Below are positions 9,701 through 16,609 of a stretch of DNA of 64,000 nt, piece by piece. The stretch is from positions 1 to 64,000 of the forward strand of contig NZ_JAFFSU010000016.1 of assembly GCF_017948455.1 (NCBI RefSeq), written 5' to 3'. The notes below the pieces were generated by a model. The model made no database searches. It saw nothing but the letters and a program-made list of their open reading frames with translations, and was not told the origin of the DNA. The first letter of the stretch is position 1, and each line of letters begins with the position of its first letter. This DNA is from Streptomyces sp. GESEQ-4. GTDB lineage: Bacteria > Actinomycetota > Actinomycetes > Streptomycetales > Streptomycetaceae. The translations under genes and the position numbers were made by a program.

Positions 9701-10688
9701 CCTGGAACACCGGCGCGACCGGCCGCCTCGGCCGACGCGTCTTCTCTTCCTCGCCCTCGGCGCCCTCCGCCGCGGCAGGCTGCGCGGGCTCAGCGAACCC
9801 GACGGCGGCCGCACGCGCGGAACGGCGACGCGAACGCTTGGGGGAAGTCCCTTCGGCAGCCTCGGCGACGGGCTTCTCCGCGGCACGCGGCTCTTCCGCG
9901 ACCTCCTCGGCGACCTTCTCCGCCTCAGCGGGAGCAGCCTCTACGGCGGACTCGGCGGCGGTCACGCGCCGGGTGGCCCGGCGACGCGCACGACGCGGGG
10001 CGGCCTCCTCGGCGACTTCGGCGACCGTCTCCGCCTCAGCGGCGGGCGCCTCCGCCGTCTCGGTGGACTCCACCTCCGCAGGAGCGGCGGCGGGCGCGGA
10101 CACCCGCCGAGTGGCACGCCGACGCGCACGGGGCGGAGCGGCCTCCTCGACAGCCTCCGCAGCCGGCTCGGCGGTCACGTCGGCAGCTGGCTCGACGGTC
10201 TCGGTGGCCGGTACGACGGTCTCGGCGGCCTCGGCCGCCGCCGGAGCCCCGGCAGGCGCCGACGCACGGCGGACAGCACGGCGACGCGTACGACCGGCGG
10301 GCGCGGCCGTCTCCGCGGCCTCAGCAGGCGTCTCAGCCTCTTGAGCCTGTGCGACCTCAGCGGCCTCTTCAGCCATCACGGCGTCTCCGGCCTCTTCAGT
10401 CTCTTCGGCCGCCGCAACCGCCGCGGCCTCTTCGATGTTCTCGGTCACGTCACTCACGACGCTCGCCTCGGGCGCACCGGCCCCGACCGCCTCTTCGGCA
10501 AGGTCGGCGGACTCGGCCACGGCCGGTATGGCCGGCGCGACGGTCTCCGCCGCGGCCTCTGTGGTGCCGGCGGGCGATCCCGCCGGGCGGGAAGCGGCAC
10601 GGCGCCGACGACGCGGCGGCAGGGTGTCGCTGGGGGTGTTCGGTTCGGAGTCCGTGACGGACTCGTTCGGTTCGGTCGGCTCGAGCAT
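6741..10688 (-). CDS. rne: Ribonuclease E/G family endoribonuclease (RNase ES type)
   Basis: About 1315 residues. The catalytic core is central (about 575-985): S1-like region around EHYVNKEQATSYVGNVYLGK, the DNase I-like subdomain with MIVIDVNTGKFTGQ and GGIVVIDFIDM carrying the metal-binding Asp residues, and CVHCNGRG as Zn-link. Both flanks are disordered Ala/Glu/Pro arms with repeated RRRA-x-RR-x-SAPAG blocks, and the C-terminus is a histone-like Lys/Ala/Thr tail. Core flanked by scaffolds on both sides is the Streptomyces arrangement. It acts in mRNA decay and rRNA processing and in S. coelicolor contacts PNPase. GGGAG lies 11 nt before the ATG. Confidence 0.95.
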   Translation of the reverse strand: MLEPTEPNESVTDSEPNTPSDTLPPRRRRRAASRPAGSPAGTTEAAAETVAPAIPAVAESADLAEEAVGAGAPEASVVSDVTENIEEAAAVAAAEETEEAGDAVMAEEAAEVAQAQEAETPAEAAETAAPAGRTRRRAVRRASAPAGAPAAAEAAETVVPATETVEPAADVTAEPAAEAVEEAAPPRARRRATRRVSAPAAAPAEVESTETAEAPAAEAETVAEVAEEAAPRRARRRATRRVTAAESAVEAAPAEAEKVAEEVAEEPRAAEKPVAEAAEGTSPKRSRRRSARAAAVGFAEPAQPAAAEGAEGEEEKTRRPRRPVAPVFQAPVFTEPKFQTPQRAAAEAAAEAEVVEPEEFPEEEPAGTRRRRRRRGAAFAEEAEPQAAAETAVEDAADEAEEQAEDTVDSDEAEETGSRRRRRRGGRRRRRGESAESGGEDESEETEEVAAEQAVQDAEDTAEQVEEDEEEAEGREEQGGGSGGSSSSRRRRRRRRRSGDGGDAGELSDDDPERTVVKVREPRPKAEPSDEVQSIKGSTRLEAKKQRRREGREQGRRRVPIITEAEFLARREAVERVMVVRQSGERTQIGVLEDGVLVEHYVNKEQATSYVGNVYLGKVQNVLPSMEAAFIDIGKGRNAVLYAGEVNFEALGMANGPRRIESALKSGQSVLVQVTKDPIGHKGARLTSQVSLPGRYLVYVPEGSMTGISRKLPDTERARLKTILKKIVPEDAGVIVRTAAEGASEDELRRDVERLQAQWEDIQKKAKSGNAPTLLYGEPDMTVRVVRDIFNEDFTKVIVSGDEAWDTVHGYVAHVAPDLADRLQRWTSEVDVFATYRIDEQLMKALDRKVWLPSGGSLVIDKTEAMIVIDVNTGKFTGQGGNLEETVTRNNLEAAEEIVRQLRLRDLGGIVVIDFIDMVLESNRDLVLRRLLECLGRDRTKHQVAEVTSLGLVQMTRKRVGQGLLESFSETCVHCNGRGVIVHMEQPTSTGGGGKRRKRGRGGDGQVHEHEAAAVVEGAEVFETVEQEAESEAEVAAEVAEPVALTAPEYAPDEELYSSVAEAEAAVGRGRSRRRAGRRASAPAGAPKREADRADRAERAAEVEREVERPVQPESAAEAQAEPVAVEDPVVPVAEEAAPKGRTRRRATRKVSAPAGSPAGAEAAVVTVAESAPTAVAEQPQAEAPVEAPAAEESAAPARTRRRAVRKATAPTTSEDAAVVVVPSAAEAPSEAPAEAEGAEEAAPAKKTARKTAKKATAKKTAAKKTAAPKTAAKKATAKKAAKSTATKKATKSTSKKTAAAEQAQPSVTASADES

Positions 10689-10833
10689 GCGGGGGTTTCT
10701 CCCGTCAGGCTCCCGGGCGCCGCACCTGGTCCGGCGTGGATGCCGGTGACGTCCGCGGCTCGCGCGATGCGCGGTGCCGCCGTCCGGGGCGCGGGCGCCG
10801 CTCGGGAGCTCTCTGTGTCCTGTCTCGCCGGTT

Positions 10834-10855
10834 CCGTACGCCGATTTGCGTACGG
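10834..10855 (-). promoter_or_regulatory. Perfect hairpin in the rne leader
   Basis: CCGTACGC and GCGTACGG pair perfectly (8 bp) around a 6-nt loop, about 150 nt upstream of the rne start in the 262-bp gap after the TIGR03936 gene. It may be a 3' end for the upstream gene or a structured leader element; RNase E genes in other bacteria autoregulate through their 5' UTR. Nothing else recognisable is in this gap. Confidence 0.4.
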
Positions 10856-10950
10856 CCTGGCGAAAGTCTTGTGGTCGGTGCGCTGCCCGACCCAGGTGGC
10901 TCCCGAGTACCAGGGCGGCGCTACGACGTCCGTCCTACGCGGAACCTTCC

Positions 10951-11718
10951 TTACGCCGGCGCCTTCGCGGCGGCAGACGATGGTTCGGCCGATGGGGGGG
11001 CCGTGTCTGCCTCGCGGTCGGGCGCGAGCGGGTCGGTCACCGTGCCGGTCTCTTCATCGAACAGCCCCTGCGCCAGCCTGGTCACCCCTGCGGGGACCGG
11101 CGGCGCCAGGTCGGCCACGGCGCGGAGACCGGACAGGACGTCGTCGGGTCGTACGGCAGGCGTCACGTGCCGAACAACCAGCCGCAGTATCGCACAGGGC
11201 TGGTCGGTCGGCCTATCAGCTGCCGAACTGTGCGTTTCAAGGCTGACGACCGCCGGGCGGGCGTCGAAGGTCCGTAGGCCGTTCTTGGTTCTCCGCTGGA
11301 CCTCCACGGACTCGGCGGCGGTGAAGGCCCGGACCGCGCGCTCGGCGTCGGCCGGGTCCACTCCGTCGAGCCGCAGCTCCCATTCGGATGCCGTGAGCCG
11401 GTCGGCGAGCCCCGAGGTGCGGGACTCGACCGCCTCGATGATGTCGAGCCCGGCGGGCATCGACTCGTCGAGCAGAACCCTCAGCTTCTCCGGGTCGCGC
11501 GCCTCGGTGAGCGCGATCTCCAGGTACTCCGCCTCACTGCCAGTGCCGGTGGGTGCGGCATTGGCGTACGACACCTTCGGATGCGGCGTGAACCCCGCCG
11601 AGTACGCCATCGGCACCTCGGCTCGGCGCAGCGCACGCTCGAAGGCGCGCTGGAAGTCACGGTGGCTGGTGAACCGGAGGCGGCCGCGCTTGGTGTAGCG
11701 CAGTCGGATGCGCTGCAC
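10951..11718 (-). CDS. TIGR03936 family (DUF2344) radical-SAM-associated protein
   Basis: 255 residues from the GTG at 11718 (VQRIRLRYTKRGRLRFTSHR, then FTPHPKVSYANAAPTGTG). The family is fused to or follows TIGR03960 radical SAM proteins and is thought to act with them in RNA modification or maturation; the substrate is unknown. The GTG has no Shine-Dalgarno, whereas GAAGGA precedes an in-frame CTG (11758-11760) that would add GKRQPEGPPPAPA. CTG may therefore be the true start, coupled to the upstream gene, which stops 6 bp before it. Confidence 0.85.
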   Translation of the reverse strand: MQRIRLRYTKRGRLRFTSHRDFQRAFERALRRAEVPMAYSAGFTPHPKVSYANAAPTGTGSEAEYLEIALTEARDPEKLRVLLDESMPAGLDIIEAVESRTSGLADRLTASEWELRLDGVDPADAERAVRAFTAAESVEVQRRTKNGLRTFDARPAVVSLETHSSAADRPTDQPCAILRLVVRHVTPAVRPDDVLSGLRAVADLAPPVPAGVTRLAQGLFDEETGTVTDPLAPDREADTAPPSAEPSSAAAKAPA

Positions 11719-11766
11719 CGCGGGTGCGGGCGGCGGGCCTTCGGGCTGTCGCTTGCCCAGTGTCGT

Positions 11767-12861
11767 TCAGTCCTTCGTGAGAGCGGTCGTACTGCTACCA
11801 AGAGTACGTGTCTCGGCGCCCGCAGGTTCCCGCCGTACGACCTCCTCCGGCTCCGGCGGCCTGCCGAACAGCATCTGCCGGACGTCGGCCCTGGCCCGCC
11901 GCACGGACTCCCGCGCGGATTCCAGCGCCTGCCGGGCGACCCGCCCCACAGCGCGCGCGGCCCCGGCGGCGGGCCGCAGCACGGCGTCCCGCACCACATG
12001 CCCCACCGGCGTCAGCACACTCCGGTACACCCACCGCACCGGCTCCACGAAGATCCACCGCAGCAGCGTCCCCAGGAACCGCCCCACGGCCCGCGAGATC
12101 CGCCCCGCCACCCGCCACGCATGCCCGAGCGCCTCCCCGATCTCCCGCCCGATGACGGCGAGCACCCGGCCGACGGGCGCGAGGATGTACCGCCACAATC
12201 CGACGGCGGGCAGCACGATCAGAATCCGCGCGGTCCAGTAGAGGGCCGCACCGATGCCCCGGACGATCCCGTTCACGCACCACGCGATGGCCCGTCCGAC
12301 GGGCGTGAGGACCCACTCGTACAGCCACAGAGCAGGTACGACGAGCAGATACCGGACCAGCCAGGCCACGACGCCGTACGCACCGACCGCGATGGCGGCA
12401 AGCACCGTCCCGATGCCCCTGAGCACCCACATGAACCCGTGCCCGAGAGGCGTCAGCAGCCGTACGTAGATCCACGCGAGACCGGCTCCGATCCCCCGGG
12501 CCACCCAGGCGATCGCATGCCCGACCGGAGTCAGCACATATCGGTACAGCCACACACACGGCACGACGACGAGCACGTTCCCGAGCCATGCCAGCCCCCT
12601 GCCGAGGGGCACGACGACATACCGCCACAACCCCACGAACGGCCACACGAAGACCGCCCGCCCCACCCACAGCAGCGCCCGCCCGAGCGGCCGGAACACC
12701 GTGTCGTTCAGGAACCGCCCGGCGACGACCAGCCCGTCCCACACCATTCGTACCGGCACGACCAGCACAAGCACCACGATCCGTACGGGAATCCGAATCG
12801 CGACGACAAGGCACCCCTCGGGGTTCTGCTGCTGCGGCGGGGGTGACTTCTCGAGATCCAT
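11767..12861 (-). CDS. Repeat-built integral membrane protein of unknown function
   Basis: 364 residues, not recognised as a named family. The central 270 residues are six to seven degenerate hydrophobic units. Each has an aromatic segment such as WLYRY followed by LTPVGH-like turns: LTPVGHAIAW, LTPLGHGFMW, LTPVGRAIAW, LAPVGRVLAV, LTPVGHVVRD, plus FRPLGRALLW and VVPLGRGLAW. The units lie about 27-49 residues apart and would give roughly a dozen short membrane helices. The N-terminus is Pro/Gln-rich and cytoplasmic-looking; the C-terminal 60 residues are an Arg/Glu amphipathic region. It sits immediately upstream of the TIGR03936 gene and is probably co-transcribed. Confidence 0.75.
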   Translation of the reverse strand: MDLEKSPPPQQQNPEGCLVVAIRIPVRIVVLVLVVPVRMVWDGLVVAGRFLNDTVFRPLGRALLWVGRAVFVWPFVGLWRYVVVPLGRGLAWLGNVLVVVPCVWLYRYVLTPVGHAIAWVARGIGAGLAWIYVRLLTPLGHGFMWVLRGIGTVLAAIAVGAYGVVAWLVRYLLVVPALWLYEWVLTPVGRAIAWCVNGIVRGIGAALYWTARILIVLPAVGLWRYILAPVGRVLAVIGREIGEALGHAWRVAGRISRAVGRFLGTLLRWIFVEPVRWVYRSVLTPVGHVVRDAVLRPAAGAARAVGRVARQALESARESVRRARADVRQMLFGRPPEPEEVVRREPAGAETRTLGSSTTALTKD

Positions 12862-12904
12862 ACCTGCGTAGACGCTGCAACAGGCCGTCCGGATGCAGTT
12901 AGCG

Positions 12905-13789
12905 TCACGGTCCGAAACTGGAGGCGGCCGTACCCGGGGCTGCGAGGATCTCGATCAGCGCGGTGGTGGCGGGCGGGTCCGGCGGGTCGCCGTACGTGGC
13001 GGCGTAGATCCGGCGGGTGTTGCCGGTGAGCTGTGTGGTGTGGATGCCCGGCGCCCGGTGAGCCCGCAGCGCGAGTCCGTTGAGGATGGCGACACCCATC
13101 CCGGCGGCCACCAGCGCCTGGGCGACGACCGTGTCGTCGCAGGAGTAGGCGATGCGCGGGGAGAAGCCGGCGCGTTCGCATGCCGTGACCGTGGCGGCTC
13201 GGCAGCGCTCGCAGCCGCCGACCCAGGCGGAGTCACGGTGGTCTTCGAGACGCGGATGAGGCTGATCGCTGATGAGATAGAGGGGGTCGTCCAGCAGGTG
13301 GATGAGCCGGATTCCCTCCTCCTCCAGCGGAGTGTCGGCGTGCCGGAAGATCAAGGCGATGTCGACGTGCCCGGAACGCAGCATCTGCAGGCCCTCGACC
13401 GGGTGGGCGTCGACGAGGTTCAGTTCGATGCCCGGGTACGCACGGGACAGTTCGGCGGCGGCCCTCGGTACGAGCGTGCTGAGGACGGTCTGGAAACCGG
13501 CGAGCCGTACCCGTCCGGCGCGAAGACCCACGCGGGCGGCCAATTCGACCGATGCGGCGTCGACGCGACCGAGTATCTCGGTCGCCCGTTGGGCGAGGAG
13601 TTCGCCTTCGGGGGTGAGCCGGATACCGCGGCCAGCCCTTTGGATGAGCCTGGCTCCGGTGGCTGCTTCCAGCCGCCCCAGGTGGTGGCTGACCGACGGC
13701 TGGGAGTAGTGCAGTTCCTTCGCCGCCTCGGTCACCGATCCATGACGGGCGACCGCCTCCAGCACCTTGAGATGCGTCAGGCTCAGCAT
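12905..13789 (-). CDS. LysR-type transcriptional regulator
   Basis: 294 residues. The N-terminal winged helix reads LTHLKVLEAVARHGSVTEAA ... SQPSVSHHLGRLE, with a LysR effector-binding domain from about residue 90. It is divergent from a RibD-fold reductase gene with a 120-bp shared control region, the classical arrangement for a LysR protein controlling its neighbour. On its own strand a TAGAAT -10-like box lies just before the ATG, giving a very short leader. The inducer is unknown. Confidence 0.9.
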   Translation of the reverse strand: MLSLTHLKVLEAVARHGSVTEAAKELHYSQPSVSHHLGRLEAATGARLIQRAGRGIRLTPEGELLAQRATEILGRVDAASVELAARVGLRAGRVRLAGFQTVLSTLVPRAAAELSRAYPGIELNLVDAHPVEGLQMLRSGHVDIALIFRHADTPLEEEGIRLIHLLDDPLYLISDQPHPRLEDHRDSAWVGGCERCRAATVTACERAGFSPRIAYSCDDTVVAQALVAAGMGVAILNGLALRAHRAPGIHTTQLTGNTRRIYAATYGDPPDPPATTALIEILAAPGTAASSFGP

Positions 13790-13821
13790 GGATCAATTCT
13801 ATCTATGAGACCTGGGAAGAA

Positions 13822-13838
13822 ATGACATTAGACGTCAT
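13822..13838. promoter_or_regulatory. Candidate LysR operator between divergent genes
   Basis: ATGAC-N7-GTCAT, a perfect 5-bp inverted repeat, lies in the 120-bp gap between the LysR gene and the RibD-fold gene. A second perfect palindrome, CTTCATGAAG, is at 13861-13870. Either could be the binding or activation site; the spacing departs slightly from T-N11-A. Confidence 0.4.
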
Positions 13839-13909
13839 GGCACCGGGACGGCCATCATCGCTTCATGAAGAGCTGACACAACGAAAGCTGACGCAAAGGA
13901 GCACCAGCC

Positions 13910-14557
13910 ATGTCGCTCGCCCGTGTCCACAACTTCTCCATCTCCCTCGACGGCTTCGGTACCGGTGACGGTCTGAGCCATGACGCACCGTTCGGCCACG
14001 CCGGCGAAAGGCTGCACGAGTGGATGTTCACCACCGGGTTCTGGCACAACATGACCGGCCGGCCCGGCGGGACCCGCGGGCTCGACGACGCCTTCGCGCG
14101 GCAGTTCGAGCCCGGGGTCGGTGCCGAGATCATGGGCGCCGGCAAGTTCGGCTACCCCGGATGGCACGAGGACCCGGACTGGAAGGGGTGGTGGGGGCCC
14201 AACCCGCCGTTCCACACACCGACGTTCATCCTCACCCACCACACGCGCCCGCCGATCGAGATGGAAGGCGGCACGACCTTCCACTTCCTCGACACGTCGC
14301 CCGCCAAGGCACTGGAGACGGCCCGCGAGGCCGCGGACGGCCAGGACGTACGCATCGGCGGCGGCCCCACCGTGATCCGCGACTTCCTCGCCGCCGGCCT
14401 CATCGACCACATGCACGTCGTGGTGACCCCGATCCTCCTCGGCCGAGGCGTCCGCCTCTGGGACGGACTGGAGGCCACCGAGGAGGACTACAAGATCGAG
14501 TCCGCCTCCTCGCCCACCGGGGTCACGCACCTGACCTTCACGCGCGTGGGCCTCTGA
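13910..14557 (+). CDS. Dihydrofolate reductase/RibD C-terminal fold protein
   Basis: 215 residues starting MSLARVHNFSISLDGFGTGD, the N-terminal strand of the RibD_C family. It contains VRIGGGPTVIRDFLAAGLID and the HVVVTPILLGRGVRLW segment of this NADPH-binding fold. Members are often annotated as deaminase/reductase, but most are not in riboflavin synthesis and the substrate here is unknown. AAAGGAG lies 9 nt before the ATG. It is probably regulated by the divergent LysR gene. The pair interrupts the TIGR03960-TIGR03936 block. Confidence 0.85.
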   Translation: MSLARVHNFSISLDGFGTGDGLSHDAPFGHAGERLHEWMFTTGFWHNMTGRPGGTRGLDDAFARQFEPGVGAEIMGAGKFGYPGWHEDPDWKGWWGPNPPFHTPTFILTHHTRPPIEMEGGTTFHFLDTSPAKALETAREAADGQDVRIGGGPTVIRDFLAAGLIDHMHVVVTPILLGRGVRLWDGLEATEEDYKIESASSPTGVTHLTFTRVGL

Positions 14558-14585
14558 ACCACGTCGACGGCCTGCGTAGACGGAT

Positions 14586-16604
14586 TCAGTGAGTGTGTCC
14601 GCTGGCGGCAGTCTCAGACTTCTTGACCGTCAGCGGCAGCAACTTCTTCCCCGTAGGCCCGATTTGAATGGACGTGTCCAGCTGCGGACACACCCCGCAA
14701 TCGAAGCACGGCGTCCACCGGCAGTCCTCGACCTCCGTCTCGTCGAGGGAGTCCTGCCAGTCCTCCCAGAGCCAGTCCTTGTCCAGGCCCGAGTCGAGGT
14801 GGTCCCAGGGGAGGACTTCCTCGTAGGTGCGTTCGCGGGTGGTGTACCAGTCGACGTCGACGCCGAAGGGAGCCAGCGCCTTGGCGGCGGACTGCATCCA
14901 GCGGTCGTAGGAGAAGTGTTCGCGCCAGCCGTCGAAGCGGCCGCCGTCCTCGTAGACCGCGCGGATGACCGCGCCGATGCGGCGGTCGCCGCGGGACAAC
15001 AAGCCCTCCACGATGCCCGGCTTGCCGTCGTGGTAGCGGAAGCCGATCGAGCGGCCGTACTTCTTGTCACCGCGGATCTTGTCGCGGAGCTTCTCGAGGC
15101 GGGCGTCCGTCTCCTCGGCGGAGAGCTGGGGGGCCCACTGGAAGGGGGTGTGGGGCTTGGGGACGAAGCCCCCGATCGAGACCGTGCAGCGGATGTCGTT
15201 CTGGCCCGAGACCTCGCGGCCCTTCTGGATCACGTTCATCGCCATGTCGGCGATCTGGAGGACGTCGTCGTCCGTCTCGGTCGGCAGGCCGCACATGAAG
15301 TACAGCTTCACCTGGCGCCAGCCGTTGCCGTACGCCGTCGCCACCGTCCGGATCAGGTCCTCTTCCGAGACCATCTTGTTGATGACCTTGCGCAGGCGTT
15401 CCGAGCCGCCCTCGGGGGCGAAGGTGAGGCCGGAGCGGCGGCCGTTGCGCGTCAGCTCGTTCGCCAGGTCGACGTTGAAGGCGTCGACACGGGTCGAGGG
15501 GAGGGACAAGCCGATCTTGTCCTCCTCGTAGCGGTCCGCGAGGCCCTTCGCGATGTCGCCGATCTCCGAGTGGTCGGCGCTCGACAACGAGAGAAGGCCC
15601 ACCTCCTCGAAGCCCGTCGCCTTCAGGCCCTTGTCGACCATCTCGCCGATGCCCGTGATGGAACGCTCACGGACCGGGCGGGTGATCATGCCCGCCTGGC
15701 AGAAGCGGCAGCCGCGGGTGCAGCCGCGGAAGATCTCCACCGACATACGCTCGTGGACGGTCTCCGCGAGCGGGACGAGGGGCTGCTTGGGGTACGGCCA
15801 CTCGTCCAGGTCCATCACCGTGTGCTTGGACACACGCCACGGGACACCCGACTTGTTGGGGACGACGCGGGCGATGCGGCCGTCGGGGAGGTACTCGACG
15901 TCGTAGAAGGCCGGGATGTACACACCGCCCGTCTTCGCGAGGCGGAAGAGGACCTCCTCGCGGCCGCCGGGGCGCCCCTCCGCCTTCCACTCGCGGATGA
16001 TCCGCGTCATGTCGAGCACGGCCTGCTCGCCGTCGCCGATGATCGCCGCGTCGATGAAGTCGGCAATCGGCTCGGGGTTGAAGGCGGCGTGGCCGCCGGC
16101 CAGGACGATCGGGTCGTCGAGGCCGCGGTCCTTCGACTCCAGCGGGATGCCCGCCAGGTCCAGGGCCGTCAGCATGTTCGTGTAGCCGAGCTCCGTGGAG
16201 AAGGAGAGGCCGAAGACGTCGAAGGCCTTCACCGGCCGGTGGCTGTCCACCGTGAACTGCGGGACATCGTGCTCCCGCATCAGCGCCTCCAGGTCCGGCC
16301 AGACGCTGTAGGTGCGCTCGGCGAGGACGCCCTGCTGTTCGTTCAGGACCTCGTAGAGGATCATGACGCCCTGGTTGGGCAGCCCGACCTCGTACGCGTC
16401 CGGGTACATCAGGGCCCAGCGGACGTCGCACGACTCCCACGGCTTGACCGTGGAGTTGAGCTCTCCGCCGACGTACTGGATCGGCTTCTGCACATGGGGG
16501 AGCAGAGCTTCGAGCTGCGGGAACACGGACTCTGCGGCCGCAGCGACTTCGGAGGGCATCTCGCGAACCTTCGTGGGCTGGACGGTACTGACAGGGGTGA
16601 CCAT
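14586..16604 (-). CDS. TIGR03960 family B12-binding-type radical SAM protein
   Basis: 672 residues. The N-terminal 250 residues resemble a cobalamin-binding Rossmann domain (PDAYEVGLPNQG, VFGLSFSTELGYTN, LAGGHAAFNPEP). The radical SAM core has its 4Fe-4S motif CTRGCRFC near residue 296 (CxxxCxxC), followed by LSLSSADHSEI. The C-terminus carries a Cys cluster, CFDCGVC. The reaction is uncharacterised; family members pair with TIGR03936, which here lies 2.9 kb downstream. It starts 5 bp after the CYTH-CHAD gene. Confidence 0.92.
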   Translation of the reverse strand: MVTPVSTVQPTKVREMPSEVAAAAESVFPQLEALLPHVQKPIQYVGGELNSTVKPWESCDVRWALMYPDAYEVGLPNQGVMILYEVLNEQQGVLAERTYSVWPDLEALMREHDVPQFTVDSHRPVKAFDVFGLSFSTELGYTNMLTALDLAGIPLESKDRGLDDPIVLAGGHAAFNPEPIADFIDAAIIGDGEQAVLDMTRIIREWKAEGRPGGREEVLFRLAKTGGVYIPAFYDVEYLPDGRIARVVPNKSGVPWRVSKHTVMDLDEWPYPKQPLVPLAETVHERMSVEIFRGCTRGCRFCQAGMITRPVRERSITGIGEMVDKGLKATGFEEVGLLSLSSADHSEIGDIAKGLADRYEEDKIGLSLPSTRVDAFNVDLANELTRNGRRSGLTFAPEGGSERLRKVINKMVSEEDLIRTVATAYGNGWRQVKLYFMCGLPTETDDDVLQIADMAMNVIQKGREVSGQNDIRCTVSIGGFVPKPHTPFQWAPQLSAEETDARLEKLRDKIRGDKKYGRSIGFRYHDGKPGIVEGLLSRGDRRIGAVIRAVYEDGGRFDGWREHFSYDRWMQSAAKALAPFGVDVDWYTTRERTYEEVLPWDHLDSGLDKDWLWEDWQDSLDETEVEDCRWTPCFDCGVCPQLDTSIQIGPTGKKLLPLTVKKSETAASGHTH

Positions 16605-16609
16605 CCAGC

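Noticed and set aside
7152..11246. A 1364-codon plus-strand open frame
   Set aside because: It is antisense to rne in a codon-biased GC-rich region; the predicted protein is a Leu/Gly/Arg-rich shadow with no domain, and it also runs through the rne promoter gap.
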